NCBI GenBank assembly: GCA_036897485.1
Contig: JAYMTF010000378.1
Span: forward strand, 1 to 38,006
Reading direction: 5' to 3'
Length of the DNA stretch: 38,006 bases
From: Pelargonium nanum
Lineage: Eukaryota > Streptophyta > Magnoliopsida > Geraniales > Geraniaceae
Shown: in pieces, positions 21,901 through 38,006 of the stretch
How the letters are laid out: every line of letters begins with the position of its first letter
Numbering within the stretch: the stretch's first letter is position 1
Program-made: the position numbers and the translations under genes
The notes under the pieces: generated by a model
Databases searched by the model: none
What the model saw: only the letters and a program-made list of their open reading frames with translations
Told to the model about the DNA's origin: nothing

Positions 21901-23400
21901 CAAATTAGTTTTCGACGTTCCGGTCATATAAAAGTTCGGTCAAAATTGCTAGTAATGATTAAATATCGAAATCTCTTACTTAAGTGGTTAGAGCTTTTTC
22001 AACTTGTTTAATCTCATTGGTGTCATTATTTATGGTTCAATTTTTGGTATATTCCATTTTTGACCACTAAGACATATATTCTATTCATTATCACACCTGA
22101 CACTAGAATTGCTATTTTTGTTGTTTATTTTTTTCTTCTCTTTCTCAATTTTTTCACTTTAAACTGAAAATTTTGGGTTGGTCAATAGCCTGCAATTTAC
22201 TCAATTGGGTATGTGAATATTGATTAATTAATTGGGTTATTTTAAATTTTTTTATTGTTTTTTTTCAGGTCATTCAAGTTTGTTTCTTGAAATAGGTCTA
22301 GAATTTAGGTTTGTAATAAATATGGGTCTTCTGATATTTCATTATTACCAATAAATTATCATTTAACTTTTGAAAACCACCTAATTTTGGATATCTATCC
22401 TAATTTGGTTTGGTTTCTTAAGATTATTTTGCTTTCAATAGTAGGGCTATTTTGGTAGATTAGTGGTTGAAAATAACATTTTGAGACAAGTTATATTCAG
22501 TGAAAATATTGCTTTTAGACAAATTCTAGGCTATTTTTCATATTAATATCAAGATTATTAAACAATTTTAATGAGTAATAGATACTTTTTCATTGCATAT
22601 AATGCTCAACTAAGTGGACCTAAATTAGACAAAAAAAAAGGTGGACCAATTCGATTATTGATTTTAAACAATAGTCGAGCTCAAACAAAATTAGTTTTTT
22701 TAAATAGCATTGTCGGCATAACAAGTCGTACCGATGATCTGCTCAATAGATTCCTGCAGTTAATTTGATTTTTAAAACACTATAATTTCATCATCAAACA
22801 AACACTTAAATCTTATTTGGTTGTCTATATCAAATATTTATATTCGTCAAATGTCTTCAACAGTAACTGAAATGAGACAAAATGTATGTAGGTTCATCTA
22901 CATATACGTAAATCTAAATTTTAGGTCGATCCATATCTAGTATGAATCAAACAAAATGTGTTATTTTCTTAATTATCGCAATCAAAACAAATTTCGTCCC
23001 AACAATACAAGAGCTCATGCTATTTCAGTAACAAACCTAATCAACAATAAGGGCAAAACAATATATTGATGTTAGCTTCAACAACTCATGTGGCGAAACC
23101 TCATATCGAAACCTCCTGTAAAGGAAGAACGTCGGGAAAAAGAGCGAGATAGTCAAACATCAGCGGTTCCAAATGTCTGTATACATAACAACCGAAGTAT
23201 GCGGACCTCCCAAACAGAGCCTTAATTTTTTCCTTTAGCCAAACTTAAAATTCACATACTAATCCAAATAATGACATGTTTTATATTATGTTTTAGTTGG
23301 TTATAAATATTTTTTATAAAAAAAAAAGAAAATTTATTTTTATTGCATGTCTCATATGTTCATCAAAATTACATATATCTACCTCAAACAACATTACAGA
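18966..23400. other. AT-rich intergenic DNA with microsatellites
   Basis: This is 4.4 kb without a recognised gene. It holds a (CT)n tract at 19213-19250, a 28-bp tandem duplication at about 21336-21380 (AGACCATTAATGCTTTT twice) and many T-rich runs. The open frames present (for example at 19086, 20407, 21727 and 22571) have no recognised domain and AT-driven composition. The CT tract and nearby sequence could belong to a 5' UTR, but no coding exon follows. Confidence 0.45.
19213..19250. repeat. (CT)n microsatellite
   Basis: The tract is almost pure CT dinucleotide, interrupted twice by CCC. It is common in plant 5' leaders, but no gene is seen directly downstream. Confidence 0.9.
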
Positions 23401-23459
23401 AACTTGCTGTGGATTCACAGAACAAAAAAGAGAAGATTTTTATAGCGCAGCAACAACAG

Positions 23460-24266
23460 AGAAGCAGCCATAGCTTCACAGCTCTCTCTCTCTCTCTCTC
23501 CATAGCTTCTTGTTTCTCGGGCCGCGCCGCTCGTGGTTGTCGCTCGTGCGCCTTCAAAAAATAAAAATAAAAATCAAATCTTTCTCAAAACCCAGATCTC
23601 GAGACCACCCAAAATCTCCAATTTACTACTACATTACTGCTCTCTCTTCTCTCCCAGCTCACCTCCTTCAATACGCTTCTGGGTTCTCTTTTTTTTTTTG
23701 CCACCTGTTGCTGTACCTTTCCTTTCTCCGCCATTCACTCTCTCCTGTGGCTGATGGGTTTTGGTGCAGAGCATTTGGGAAGGTTTTGGGTTTTGGGTTT
23801 TTGTAATTTATGTGACCTGTTGAGGAATTGGGATTGAATTGACCTTGCTCGAGCCACAATCAATGGAGGGTCGGTGCTGGTTTTGTTGAATTGTTCCTCT
23901 GTAGAAACCTAGGAGGTATTGTGTTTTTTTTTAATTTTTTACTGTTTCCTTGTGTTTGATTCTTGTACAATTTCCAGGTTTTGGGGAATTATTGTGTTTT
24001 TTTATCTCATCTTTTAGGACATGTCATTGTTTGTTTTCTGGGTTTTGGTTGTTTGGTTCCAAGTACTTAACCACAAATGTGTTGATTCAATATTAAACTT
24101 CATAACTACCGGCTGCTGATTTTGTGATTTCCCATTGTTTTTGTGCCAATTTAGGGAGTGAAACTTGGGCCTTGACTTGGGGAAGTGATTGGTTATTAAT
24201 TGATTGAATTGAGGCTGTGGTGGAAGAGTAGTTTTTGATGTGGAATTGTGGTATAAATTAGGAGAA
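23460..24266 (+). promoter_or_regulatory. 5' leader of the WD40 gene with a probable leader intron and uORF
   Basis: A (CT)n tract at 23481-23501 and a C/T-rich stretch suggest a transcribed leader. A donor (GAG/GTATTG at 23916) and a pyrimidine-rich acceptor ending CAATTTAG (24154) could remove 23916-24154. A 7-codon upstream ORF (ATG 24238 to TAG 24259-24261) ends five bases before the main ATG at 24267. The splice sites are predictions from motif only. Confidence 0.4.
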
Positions 24267-27200
24267 ATGCTGAGTTTTGATCAAAGGGATGAGGATGTGT
24301 TCTTTGATTCCAAGGATTGTTTGTTGTCGGAAGAGTCGGACGTAGAGGCTTGTGAGTTGGTGTATGATATTTGGGTTGAAGAGCCTTTAAGTGTTAGAGA
24401 AAGGAGAGGAAGCTTTTTGCGACAAATGGGTCTCACCGAGCTAGCTCCTCCCGAGCATGGAGTGGAGAGGGTTATGGAATGTAGTGGCGCTGAATCAAGC
24501 TCTCTAGGTTTGTTTGCGGACGGGGAGGAGGGAAATTTAGTTTGTTGTAGAAGGGAAGTGAATTGTGGAGCCAATTCCATGGTTGATGAATTGGACCGAG
24601 ACGTAGCTCTTGATGGCGAGGATACGGAGTTTACACTTTCTACTCGGGATTGTGAAACGAGAGAAGCTGAGACTAATTTAGAAGAATGTGATGTTCTTAG
24701 TGTCAATAAGAAGCAAGTGAAGAGTTGGTGGAAGCGCCTTAGCATGAAAAAGAAGGGGAGAGGATTGGAGGCAAGGAAATCGATTTTTGAAACATCGAAG
24801 TTTAGAAGAGTGAAGGTAAAACACAACAGCAAGAAGCGCAAAGAGTTAACTGCGCTCTATACCGGACAAGAAATTCGAGCGCACAAGGGCTTGATCTGGA
24901 CAATGAAGTTCAGTCCAGACGGACAGTATCTGGCCAGCGGTGGTGAAGATGGAATTGTCCGTATTTGGCATGTCACGTCAGCAAATGCCTCTAGCCAACA
25001 TTTTTTTGCTGACGACAGTTTTAACGGGAAAGTGAAACCGAGCAAGTTGGATTCTGGAAGAAATGGCTCAACTCACTCTTCAGTTGTCATTCCGGATAAG
25101 GTTTTTCAGCTTAAAGAGACACCGCTGCAAGAGCTTCATGGCCATACCAGTGATGTCCTAGACCTAGCTTGGTCCAATTCCAATGTAAGCGTCAAAGTTG
25201 GATAAACTTTACAAAACCCTTTGCACTTCAGTATGCGGATGATGTAATGTAAGGCTAAATTTGATTTTTTGGGTGCAGAATCTCATTTCATCGTCCAAGG
25301 ATGGAACTGTTCGATTGTGGCAAGTGGGTTGCGATCAATGCTTAAATGTCTTCCGGCACAATAATTATGGTAAACATTGTTTCATATATATACTTTCATT
25401 TGCCAGAATTTACTTTCTTTCCCATTTTAATGGCTCCATTTTCTAGTTGTTTCTCATCAGCTTTTGTTATGCTGCCTTATTCTAATAACTTATTGTATTG
25501 CTTATCAGTGACGTGTGTTCAGTTCAATCCAGTTGATGAAAATTTCTTCACAAGCGGCTCCATAGATGGAATAGTTCGAATTTGGGGAATTTCCGAGAAG
25601 CGAGTTGTTGATTGGGCTGATGCACGAGACGTAATAACGGCCATATGTTACCATCCAGATGGAAAAGTACAATTCTTAACTCTTTTCCTTATCGGGAACT
25701 GGTATAACTGTCTTTTTACTTAAAGTTAATCATCGATCTTTCCTTGTGCAGGGTTTTGTTGTTGGATCCATCGAAGGCACATGCCGCTTCTATGATGCAT
25801 CAGGTATGACTTGGTCGGATCTGAACTGGTCCTTGCTATATTCATGAAATCCCTGTTTCTAATTGGTTTTTCGGGTTGTTCAGGGACACATATTCAGCTG
25901 GATACACAAGTACATATTCAAGGTAGAAAAAAAAACTCGAGCAAAATTACCAGCATTCAGGTATTTCATTTGAATCTCTTGATACCTAAACGCCGTGCAT
26001 TATATAATTTTGTTATCATTCGCTAACACGTGGATGTTACCACTTGCAGTTCTCTCAGGATGACTCGAGAAGACTAATGATCGCATCAGAGGACTCGAAA
26101 CTCCGCATATATGACAAGACCGATATCATTTATAAGTACAAAGGTACAGAATTGTTCCTCGAAGATATTATTTCAGTTAATTATTTCCATTTTGACTCGG
26201 CTGTCAAAATATGCACACGTCTTTCCAAATAATACCCTCTCATCGTCCCCAAATACAGTATTTAATGAGCGAGTAGTAAATCATGAGTACTCACACAATT
26301 AAATATAGTTAATTAGGTCATTTTATGACTTAACTTGTGTGAAAAACTCTAGAATGACACTTATTTTGAAACATGTATTTGAAATCATATGTAATATTAC
26401 TAATATATCATGGTTTATGAGATAGTACTATTTTTTTCTTCCGTCTCTTGTTGTATAATCTTACATAAGCAATTTGATTCCCGTGATGATTACATTACAC
26501 TGGCCGTCGCAATAATATTAAAGCAATGCTAGTGTATCTCATTTTTTATTATTAGAGCATAAATTATAAGATACTGATACGATTTTGCTTCTTCATTTTC
26601 CTTCATAACGGTCTATACCTTCAATAATTTTTCACATCTAAATATATTATCGCATTGCAATTGTCACTCATCGGACAAGATGACAGTGCCCCGTAAACTG
26701 AAAAGATAACTTATAACACAATCTCTTAAACTCATGCACACACGTTTCTTTTGTGCTCGTGTTTCCCGATTAGCAATGGTTTCCTAAAACTGATAATTAT
26801 ACTGAAAACATTACAGGTCTAGCTAAGTCTGGAAGTCAAATGTCAGCATCGTTTACTTCAACCGGGACACACATAATCTCTGTAGGTGAAGATTCTCATG
26901 TTTATGTCTGGGACTATGATGGGTCGTCCAATCCATCATCTAAACACAAAAAATCCGAGCGTTCTTGTGAGCACTTCCTCTCCGAAGGCGTCTCTGTCGC
27001 AATACCTTGGTCAGGCTCAGGAACGGGACAGAGGAGCTTAAGTAATGGCACACTCGAGGCGCATGACCACCTCGAGACCACTTCTTGGATCAGAGACTCG
27101 GAGCGTTTTTCTCTTGGCAACTGGTTCTCCATAGACGGGCCTTGCAGAGGCTCTGCGACATGGCCCGAGGAGAAACTTCATGGACATTATTTCTCGTACC

Positions 27201-27337
27201 AAGACCATCCATGCCAGCAACCCGGGAAAGGTAGCTTCGTAGCTTTACCGGAAACATGGGGCCTTGTGGTTGTGACTGCGGGATGGGATGGGACAATCCG
27301 AACATTCCACAACTATGGCTTGCCCGTGAGACTATAG
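24267..27337 (+). CDS. WD40-repeat protein, WDR44-like
   Basis: Seven exons join in frame to 636 residues: 24267-25184, 25279-25369, 25509-25666, 25752-25803, 25884-25960, 26050-26143 and 26817-27337. Every junction is GT-AG and the phases agree. The N-terminal 195 residues are acidic, then basic, and probably disordered, with a K/R-rich stretch ([17 protein letters not shown], 150-166). WD repeats follow: [20 protein letters not shown] to DGIVRIWHV (205-236), [12 protein letters not shown] to [10 protein letters not shown] (about 291-323), VTCVQFNP to DGIVRIWGI, and later [37 protein letters not shown] and [13 protein letters not shown]. They should form a beta-propeller scaffold. Animal WDR44 binds Rab11; the plant relatives are poorly characterised, so no cargo or partner is claimed. 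The ATG at 24267 is the first in frame; upstream in-frame sequence lacks an ATG. Confidence 0.9.
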
Positions 27338-28585
27338 TTCGTAGCATGAATCGAGTTCTCAATAACCCTACGCTTGTCAAGTTGAGTTCGTTTTCCTGAG
27401 TTCACGCAAAATTTGCCAGCAATGAAGCATTGCGCGATGTGATTGCTTGTGCACGCAAAATTTGTGAGCAACAAAGCTTTGCGCCGCGTAAATGTGTCCA
27501 TTTCTGAAGATCTTGGTATTGTTTTTTTTGCACATATATACTGAGATTTGAAACTTTCTTGGAGAGTTTTGGTAGTTTGGTTTTGTTCATGTTGGGCACA
27601 TTTGGTAACTCTTCTTGTGGAGCATGCCATTTTTCATTTTTGTTTGCAATCTGTTTGTTGTGAATAATACTTCAAATTTATAGGGAAACATGGAAAAAAG
27701 AAATACAAACAAAATTTTATTGATTTGGTGTTTGTGTGATTTATTGTCTCTCATTGTATCCTTAATAGATTCTTTCATATCTTCTTTGTCTAATAATTTG
27801 AAATGTTGTTGGTTGAGAAATACCCTTTTAAGACGAAACTACCCATAAGTTGTCTAAGAGAGAAACGACCAATAAGACGTCTAAGAGAGACACGTCTAAG
27901 AGAGACACGATCTTTAGGTTCACAACATTTTCCCATGCTTGCATCATTTTTGTGTGCCAAGTCATTGCCAAATACCTCTCATGACCCCCTTATTCTAGGC
28001 TCCTTGCAACAAAACACGCGTGCCCTAGCCAAATCCTATTCATCGGGGCGCACCACCTCATGCAAGGAAATTTTTCGCTTCTCAGTGAACCTTCTCAAGT
28101 AGCGCTCGCCTAACGTAGTACTCGACATCTATCTCCTCATTAACTCTCCCATTAATTACTACAACCACACTTGACATCATTTCTTTTCACGGTACAATTA
28201 AGAGACACATGCCATCATGAATCATCCACATCTACCACAGGCCTGCAATGATACGCTACGTTCCCGAGCTGACTTTGGTACTAATTGTCATTGACCGAGG
28301 AAATAAGCCCTACGCGGCCCCAAATTTTCACATTTGTAGAGATAGATCATCTTTATACATAAGCGTAAAACACAGTAAATACCGATTCAGATAAAAAAGA
28401 AATCCTATTTTCTTAATAAATTAATTTGTTTTAGAAAATATATAAATATTCGTAGAATTATCCACTGCTAAGCAAATACAGAGGGTGAGCTCTGAAGAAC
28501 AAAAGTCTCGGCGGCGGGAACTCGCAACCAAGGCGTTGCTGTCGTTTCCCATCTGGTTGTTGTCGTAAATCAGTTTCAGTTTCTA
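27338..28585. other. Intergenic DNA between the WD40 and UMP kinase genes
   Basis: The first few hundred bases are the WD40 3' UTR. Small direct repeats of ACGCAAAATTTG occur at about 27403 and 27453. A 15-bp unit, ACGTCTAAGAGAGAC, is tandemly repeated at 27877-27906 with a degenerate copy at about 27850. The sequence from 27930 to 28330 is less AT-rich but codes for nothing I recognise. The UMP kinase promoter should lie in the last 300 bp. Confidence 0.45.
27850..27908. repeat. 15-bp tandem repeat
   Basis: Two exact copies of ACGTCTAAGAGAGAC (27877-27891 and 27892-27906) follow a partial copy with GTCTAAGAGAGAA near 27851. This is a minisatellite-like duplication in spacer. Confidence 0.8.
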
Positions 28586-33599
<5,014 letters not shown>

Positions 33600-34508
33600 C
33601 TGATGACATTACCATGTCATCGCTCGTGAAATAAGATTGCATGTGTCATGATATTCGGTTTCGAATTTGAACGAGGTTAGTTTATTAGTGAGGATAAATA
33701 TGTCTTTTTTGGTTTCATTTCAAGGCTAAAGAAGTAATTTATGTAGTGTTTTAGTAGCAAAATTGGTGTTGATGAGAGCTGATGTTGTAAATAATTGTTC
33801 GGACTTGTAGTTTTTTTACATGTTCATTGATGTTAAAGCAATAGGGTTGTGGATGATGGTTACTTTCAATATTTGGATTATAAAGAGAAGAGCTTTATAT
33901 TACATTTTTGCCCTTATTGTCATCTTTGTGGCCTATCATTTGTATGATTTGGTTCTTAACCTCTACATAATGTTCTAATTCAGTCGCAAACTATGCTATT
34001 TTGTTTTAAATTGAGTACAAGTTTAGAATAAAATAAATAGTCTGTGGTTCAAAATGGAACATTTTCCAATTGGTCCAAAATCTATCGTTATCCACCGAAC
34101 ATCAATCCTTAACAATTAAATGTGCAGATGAACTTACTGATAACTTTTCCAACTTAATACAAAGTCTCGGATTTTAGATTCATAAATACAATTGCGATAA
34201 ATCCGAAGAACTTTACCGTCTTTGTTGTCCTATCCACTCAAATTCAAGACCAACAGGTCCCTTTTGACTTTAAACATAACCCTTATTGATGTCACACACA
34301 ATAAATATTCTCAACCAATTTTTAAACAAGTAGGTAGATACCAATAGATAAGTCTATAGAATCCAATTCCACCAATGTTGACTTTTATATAATTTAAAAT
34401 TTTATAAAGCAATAGTTTAATTTCATCAAAAAGCCACAGATATTGTGATTCTCAATCTTCTCTCATCTCCAAAATCAATCCCTTTAAAAAACCTCTCAAA
34501 ATCCACCA
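33600..34508. other. Spacer between the UMP kinase and VQ genes
   Basis: This holds the UMP kinase 3' UTR, then a partial inverted-repeat element at 33938-34074, then the VQ promoter. A TATA-like TTTATATAATTT lies at about 34383-34394, 115-125 bp before the VQ start codon. Confidence 0.5.
33938..34074. mobile_element. Partial copy of the 16.9-kb MITE family
   Basis: Shared blocks with 16875-17041 are AACTATGCTATT, TTGTTTT, AATTGA and the right terminus AACATTTTCCAATT. The left end is more decayed. No gene is disrupted. Confidence 0.5.
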
Positions 34509-35090
34509 ATGGACTCGCCGGAGCTTCTCGCCGCCGGCGACCAGTTCTCGACGCCGAGAAGGGAGCTACAGCTCCAGGGTCCCCGCCCGGTGCCGCTCCG
34601 GGTCGGAAAAGACTCCCACAGAATCAAGAAGCCGCCACCGGCGCCGGCCAGTAAACTCCGGCAGCCGGTCATTATCTACGCGATCTCCCCAAAAGTCATC
34701 CACGCCGACGAGAGCAACTTCATGTCCATCGTTCAGCTCCTCACCGGCCCTTTATCCGGCGGCGGGGATGTCTCACCGGCGGCCAGGTTGGCCTCGATAG
34801 AAAAGACTAGTCCGCCGGAGAGTGCTGCCGGCGCCGGAGGGGAGGATGAGATGGGTTTGATCATGGAAGGGGCGCCGGGGATTTTGTCGCCGGCGAGTCT
34901 GCCGCCGGTACCGGCGACGATGTTCTCGGCGGTGGTTGACTATAATACGACGTCGTTTTGGTATGAGATGAGTGTGATTGTGAGTCCTTGTTGGAATTGG
35001 AGTAGCTTCATGGCTAGTCCTTCAGCTTTGTTGTCAACTAGAATAGTTTCTTCTCCAACTCTATCAATGGATGTTTTCAGTAATTTTTAG
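34509..35090 (+). CDS. VQ-motif protein (MKS1/VQ21-VQ20-VQ8 group)
   Basis: The intronless gene encodes 193 residues. The VQ motif FxxxVQxLTG is at 71-80 (FMSIVQLLTG), the segment that binds WRKY transcription factors. Before it, PRPVPLRVGKDSHRIKKPP (25-43) and RQPVIIYAISPKVIH (51-65) match the conserved blocks of the MKS1-like subgroup, which includes a short basic segment suited to nuclear import. The remainder is rich in Gly, Ala, Pro and Ser and probably disordered; an SP-containing stretch (SPASLPPVPA) could be a MAP-kinase target, as in MKS1. The gene is strongly GC-rich and codon-biased relative to its flanks. The exact subgroup member is not resolved. It probably acts in the nucleus as a WRKY cofactor in defence or growth (family knowledge, not shown here). 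Confidence 0.92.
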   Translation: MDSPELLAAGDQFSTPRRELQLQGPRPVPLRVGKDSHRIKKPPPAPASKLRQPVIIYAISPKVIHADESNFMSIVQLLTGPLSGGGDVSPAARLASIEKTSPPESAAGAGGEDEMGLIMEGAPGILSPASLPPVPATMFSAVVDYNTTSFWYEMSVIVSPCWNWSSFMASPSALLSTRIVSSPTLSMDVFSNF

Positions 35091-35797
35091 CTTTCTTTTT
35101 TTATGTAAGTTTCTTCGGTCTCATAATGAATGTCTCGTTTCTCTTAAAAAAATTGTTACACATATAATGACTAATGAGTGTAATATTTTCATTCTATAAA
35201 GATAGTTCTGTATAAATCGCTGATCTTTTTTCCTTATTCCAGAAAATAATGTGAGACTCCTCAATATTTATTTCTCATTCGGCTCTATTTTTGTTTCACT
35301 TAGATGCCCCCAAAAGAAGAAGAAATAGAGCGAGATAAGGATGATGTTTGTCCTGAATACGAGTTTATAGGAGTTGTCAATTTGGGTAACATTCGAAGTG
35401 TGGATTACGAATTGAATTTTGAGCTTTGCTCGTTAAATGTGTGGATTGTTCGAACTTCCCTCATAATTTATCAAACATATTTTATGCGAACCGAAATAAC
35501 TAAATATTCATATTAAATTTCGAGTCTCCACGATTTGATAACAACATATTTATACTAATTTGTGGATAAGGATATGTTGAGCTAACTGAATTTTATGAAT
35601 CAACAATTGTTGTATTTTAAATGGCAACAATAATTTTCTACTATAGCTATGTTGTCCTTATGGTTTTATCTTACTTTGACAATAAATGTTCATAATTGAT
35701 CATATAGGGAAAAAATGTATTGCTACCATCCTAGCCATAGGGTTACACTAAGCATATACATATACATACATATATATATATAGACACACACACCTGC
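35091..35797. other. VQ gene 3' UTR and AT-rich spacer
   Basis: Nothing was recognised beyond the probable 3' UTR. A CATA/TATA/CACA simple-sequence run lies at about 35752-35793. A short open frame at 35304 has no domain. Confidence 0.5.
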
Positions 35798-36310
35798 ATA
35801 GATGAGTAATGCTAGTTGCTATATCTAAAGATTTTGAATATCATTCGTAGTTATCTATACAAAATGAAATTTATCGATCAAAATGTTATGATCGTTGTCA
35901 TAGTACTTTTATCACAAACATCCACAAGAATATGATCTAAATCAAGAAGAGTAATATATTTATCTTTTATGATTGAGTAATGGTAATTGTTACACCTAAT
36001 GATTATGAAACCGTAAATAATTATCATTTCAATATAAAATTTGCCGATCTTGACGTTGTTATCGTTTTTCATAATACTTTTTTCACAAACAATCACACGG
36101 TTGATTAGAATCACAAAAAGTTAACTAAGCAAAAACAGAGAAATACATTCATCATGTATAGATGAGTAATGCTAAGTTGCTAATGGTTATATCTAAAGAT
36201 CTCAAACCGTACATAACGATTATAATTGTTTTCATGATACCTGTCTCGATCACACGACTTACTTCGATTTCACAATTCTAATCATAGAAGAATACATTCA
36301 TCTTTTTTTA
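35798..36310. repeat. Diverged tandem array, three units of 150-190 bp
   Basis: Units start at about 35801, 35971 and 36161, each with GATGAGTAATGCTA-like sequence (GATTGAGTAATGGTAATTG in the second). Shared blocks follow in order: TATATCTAAAGAT, GAAACCGTAAATAA/CAAACCGTACATAA, TCATAATACTTTT/TCATGATACCTG, TCACAAAC/TCACACG and AATACATTCATC. No open frame is conserved. Confidence 0.65.
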
Positions 36311-36944
36311 TTAGTACGTAACACAAAAGGTTACAATATAATTCGTTAAAATAAACAAGGTGGATAGATTTTAAATGTAACTAGAATTTTCATTTTGAGA
36401 CACTTTCATGAAAATACTTTGAAACACAATTTAATTTTTGTAATAAAAGTAATAAATATTTAAAGTGATGTCTCGATAGTTTTAGAATCCAATTTTAAAA
36501 ATAGAGATTTTTATTTTGTAACCTATTAAGTCAAATGAGAGGTCTTATGCAAAATAAAAATAGTATATAATCGTATAGTTGAATAACATAAATAGAAATA
36601 GTTTATATTAATTTTAACTTTGGTTTAAGTGTGTAATTTAAATTTCAAATTTGTTTATTTTGTTTCTTTCGAGGGAAGGAGAAAGTTGAAAAATTGAATA
36701 TCCCAAATTTGGTCCAAGTCACAATTCATATCACATCTTGAACCAATTATACAAATTCAAAGAGAAAATATTAATCCATATTAGCTTAGAAGAAACATCC
36801 TAATTAAGCAATTAAAATCCACAACAAGCATACAAAGTATATAATCAAAATCGAGATATTACATACTTGAATGAAATAATTTTTTACTTCATAGAAAAAA
36901 ATCAAATACAATGTAAACAAGTCGGGTCATTAAATTCATATTTC
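36311..36944. other. AT-rich intergenic DNA
   Basis: Nothing was recognised between the two tandem arrays. Confidence 0.5.
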
Positions 36945-37640
36945 GTCCACCAACTTAAATTGGACAACAAAATCAAATTCACAAGTTAATATAATCTCCT
37001 CGTGGTGTGTGAATATTCAAACTAAAATTTTCAAACTTCATTGCATAACTGAAATATGTTACATTTCATGAATGTGTTTACATATATTCAACCATGCAAA
37101 ATCACTATCACGTGCCACCAAAAGCAACCTTAATTAGACAACAAAATCAAATTAAAAAAGGTTACGATAATCCACTCATTGTATGTAATTACCCAAGATA
37201 ACATGTTCCAACTTTGTAATAAGACTACAAATACGTCGTCATCAAAATATATTATCGAGTCACACATTAACATTCGATCACTTTATAAAGTCACAAGCGT
37301 ACATATATTTCTAACAATCGAACACCAATTTTTTTGTCTTAACCATTCTCATCCAAATTACAAATGTTCATCGGACAACAAAATTAGATTTAAAAAGTTG
37401 CTATAATCTCGTTGTCATACATTAATGTTAAGGCTTATAAAATTCTCGAATTTTGTAATAAAATGAAATAAGTCATCTATCACGAACACATTATCGAAGA
37501 TTTGATAACAACGTGATCACTAAAATACGTATATCTCGATCACGAAAAGTATTGTTGTAACCATTCTCATCCAAATTACATAATTTACCTAATACAAAGC
37601 TAACAACAAAAACAAGATTTTCATGACATAATTACAGTTA
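36945..37640. repeat. Diverged tandem array, about 3.5 units of 170-230 bp
   Basis: The landmark GGACAACAAAATCAAATT recurs at about 36962, 37138 (AGACAACAAAATCAAATT), 37375 and, degenerate, 37606. Preceding CCACC/CCATTCTCATCCAAATTA blocks and following TATAATCTC and TTTGTAATAA blocks keep the same order. It looks like an old satellite-type or gene-duplication remnant. Confidence 0.6.
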
Positions 37641-37699
37641 CAAAATTATTAGATACCTTGTCTATTTTCATACGTTATTTTTTCCTAAATTTGAAAATT

Positions 37700-38006
37700 T
37701 TACTTTGACCTATGCAAAAAATTCCACAAAACGATTCTAAATTACCACAATACCCTTACTTCTCAATCATCCAAAGCACCAAAACGAGGCTATTTCCGTC
37801 TTTCCGGCAACAAACGGCTACGAAAGCCACAGGTGCGCACGCTAACAGGCAAGCGCAAGTTAGCCAGCCAATGGTGTCACTCCACCTCGGCGCACTTTAG
37901 CAGTGGCCACTCCCGCGAGACCGAGTAAAAGAGAGAGAGAGAGAGAGCTCCGACAATATCACCTTCTCACAGAGCCTCGAAGCTCTCCTCCAATTTACCA
38001 TTTTGC
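37700..38006 (+). promoter_or_regulatory. Probable 5' leader of a gene beyond the right edge
   Basis: Base composition becomes less AT-rich from 37780. A (GA)n tract lies at 37930-37948, followed by CTC-rich sequence. This pattern matches plant 5' leaders such as those before the genes at 5125 and 24267. No start codon or coding exon is visible before the window ends. The strand is inferred. Confidence 0.35.

Noticed and set aside
24281-24841. 186-codon minus-strand frame opposite WD40 exon 1
   Set aside because: It is a mirror of the coding exon; Ser/Leu-rich with no domain.
34445-34654. Alternative + frame overlapping the VQ start
   Set aside because: It gives an Ala/Gly/Pro-rich translation without a motif; the 34509 frame carries the complete VQ signature.

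Overview
This is nuclear DNA from a flowering plant, probably a eudicot. The genes carry GT-AG introns, the spacers are very AT-rich, and the gene families (plant U-box E3 ligase, LysM and WAK-type receptor kinase, VQ protein, plastid UMP kinase) are plant-specific or plant-typical. The species cannot be fixed from the sequence; a rosid is a guess. Five protein-coding genes are supported, all on the + strand. Most of the rest is AT-rich spacer holding small non-autonomous transposons.

Layout: (1) 1-5124 is spacer with the end of a hAT-type MITE, a long AT-rich stretch, a minus-strand solo LTR with exact 5-bp target duplications, and the promoter of the next gene. (2) 5125-6366 is an intronless U-box/ARM E3 ligase of the PUB27/28 type. 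(3) 9461-12231 is a two-exon receptor kinase. Exon 1 encodes a LYK4/LYK5-like three-LysM ectodomain; exon 2 encodes a transmembrane segment, juxtamembrane region and kinase of the WAK/WAKL type. (4) 12232-23400 is an 11-kb gene-poor interval with a MITE, duplicated segments, a tRNA-derived SINE and microsatellites. (5) 24267-27337 is a seven-exon WD40 (WDR44-like) gene with a short uORF just before its start codon. (6) 28586-33599 is a seven-exon plastid UMP kinase (PUMPKIN/PyrH type) whose larger introns hold five inverted-repeat elements and a tandem repeat that includes the end of exon 1. (7) 34509-35090 is an intronless VQ-motif protein. (8) 35091-38006 is spacer with two diverged tandem arrays, ending in what looks like the GA-rich 5' leader of a gene beyond the window.

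The most interesting object is the LysM-WAK chimera. A glycan-binding ectodomain from a family (LYK4/5) whose own kinase domains are generally inactive is joined, at a phase-1 intron right before the membrane span, to an apparently intact RD kinase from an unrelated receptor family. Its output could be that of a self-sufficient chitin- or LCO-type sensor with WAK signalling. I see no operon-like functional link between the five genes. The U-box ligase, the LysM-WAK receptor and the VQ protein all belong to families often tied to immune signalling, while the UMP kinase and WD40 protein are housekeeping-like.
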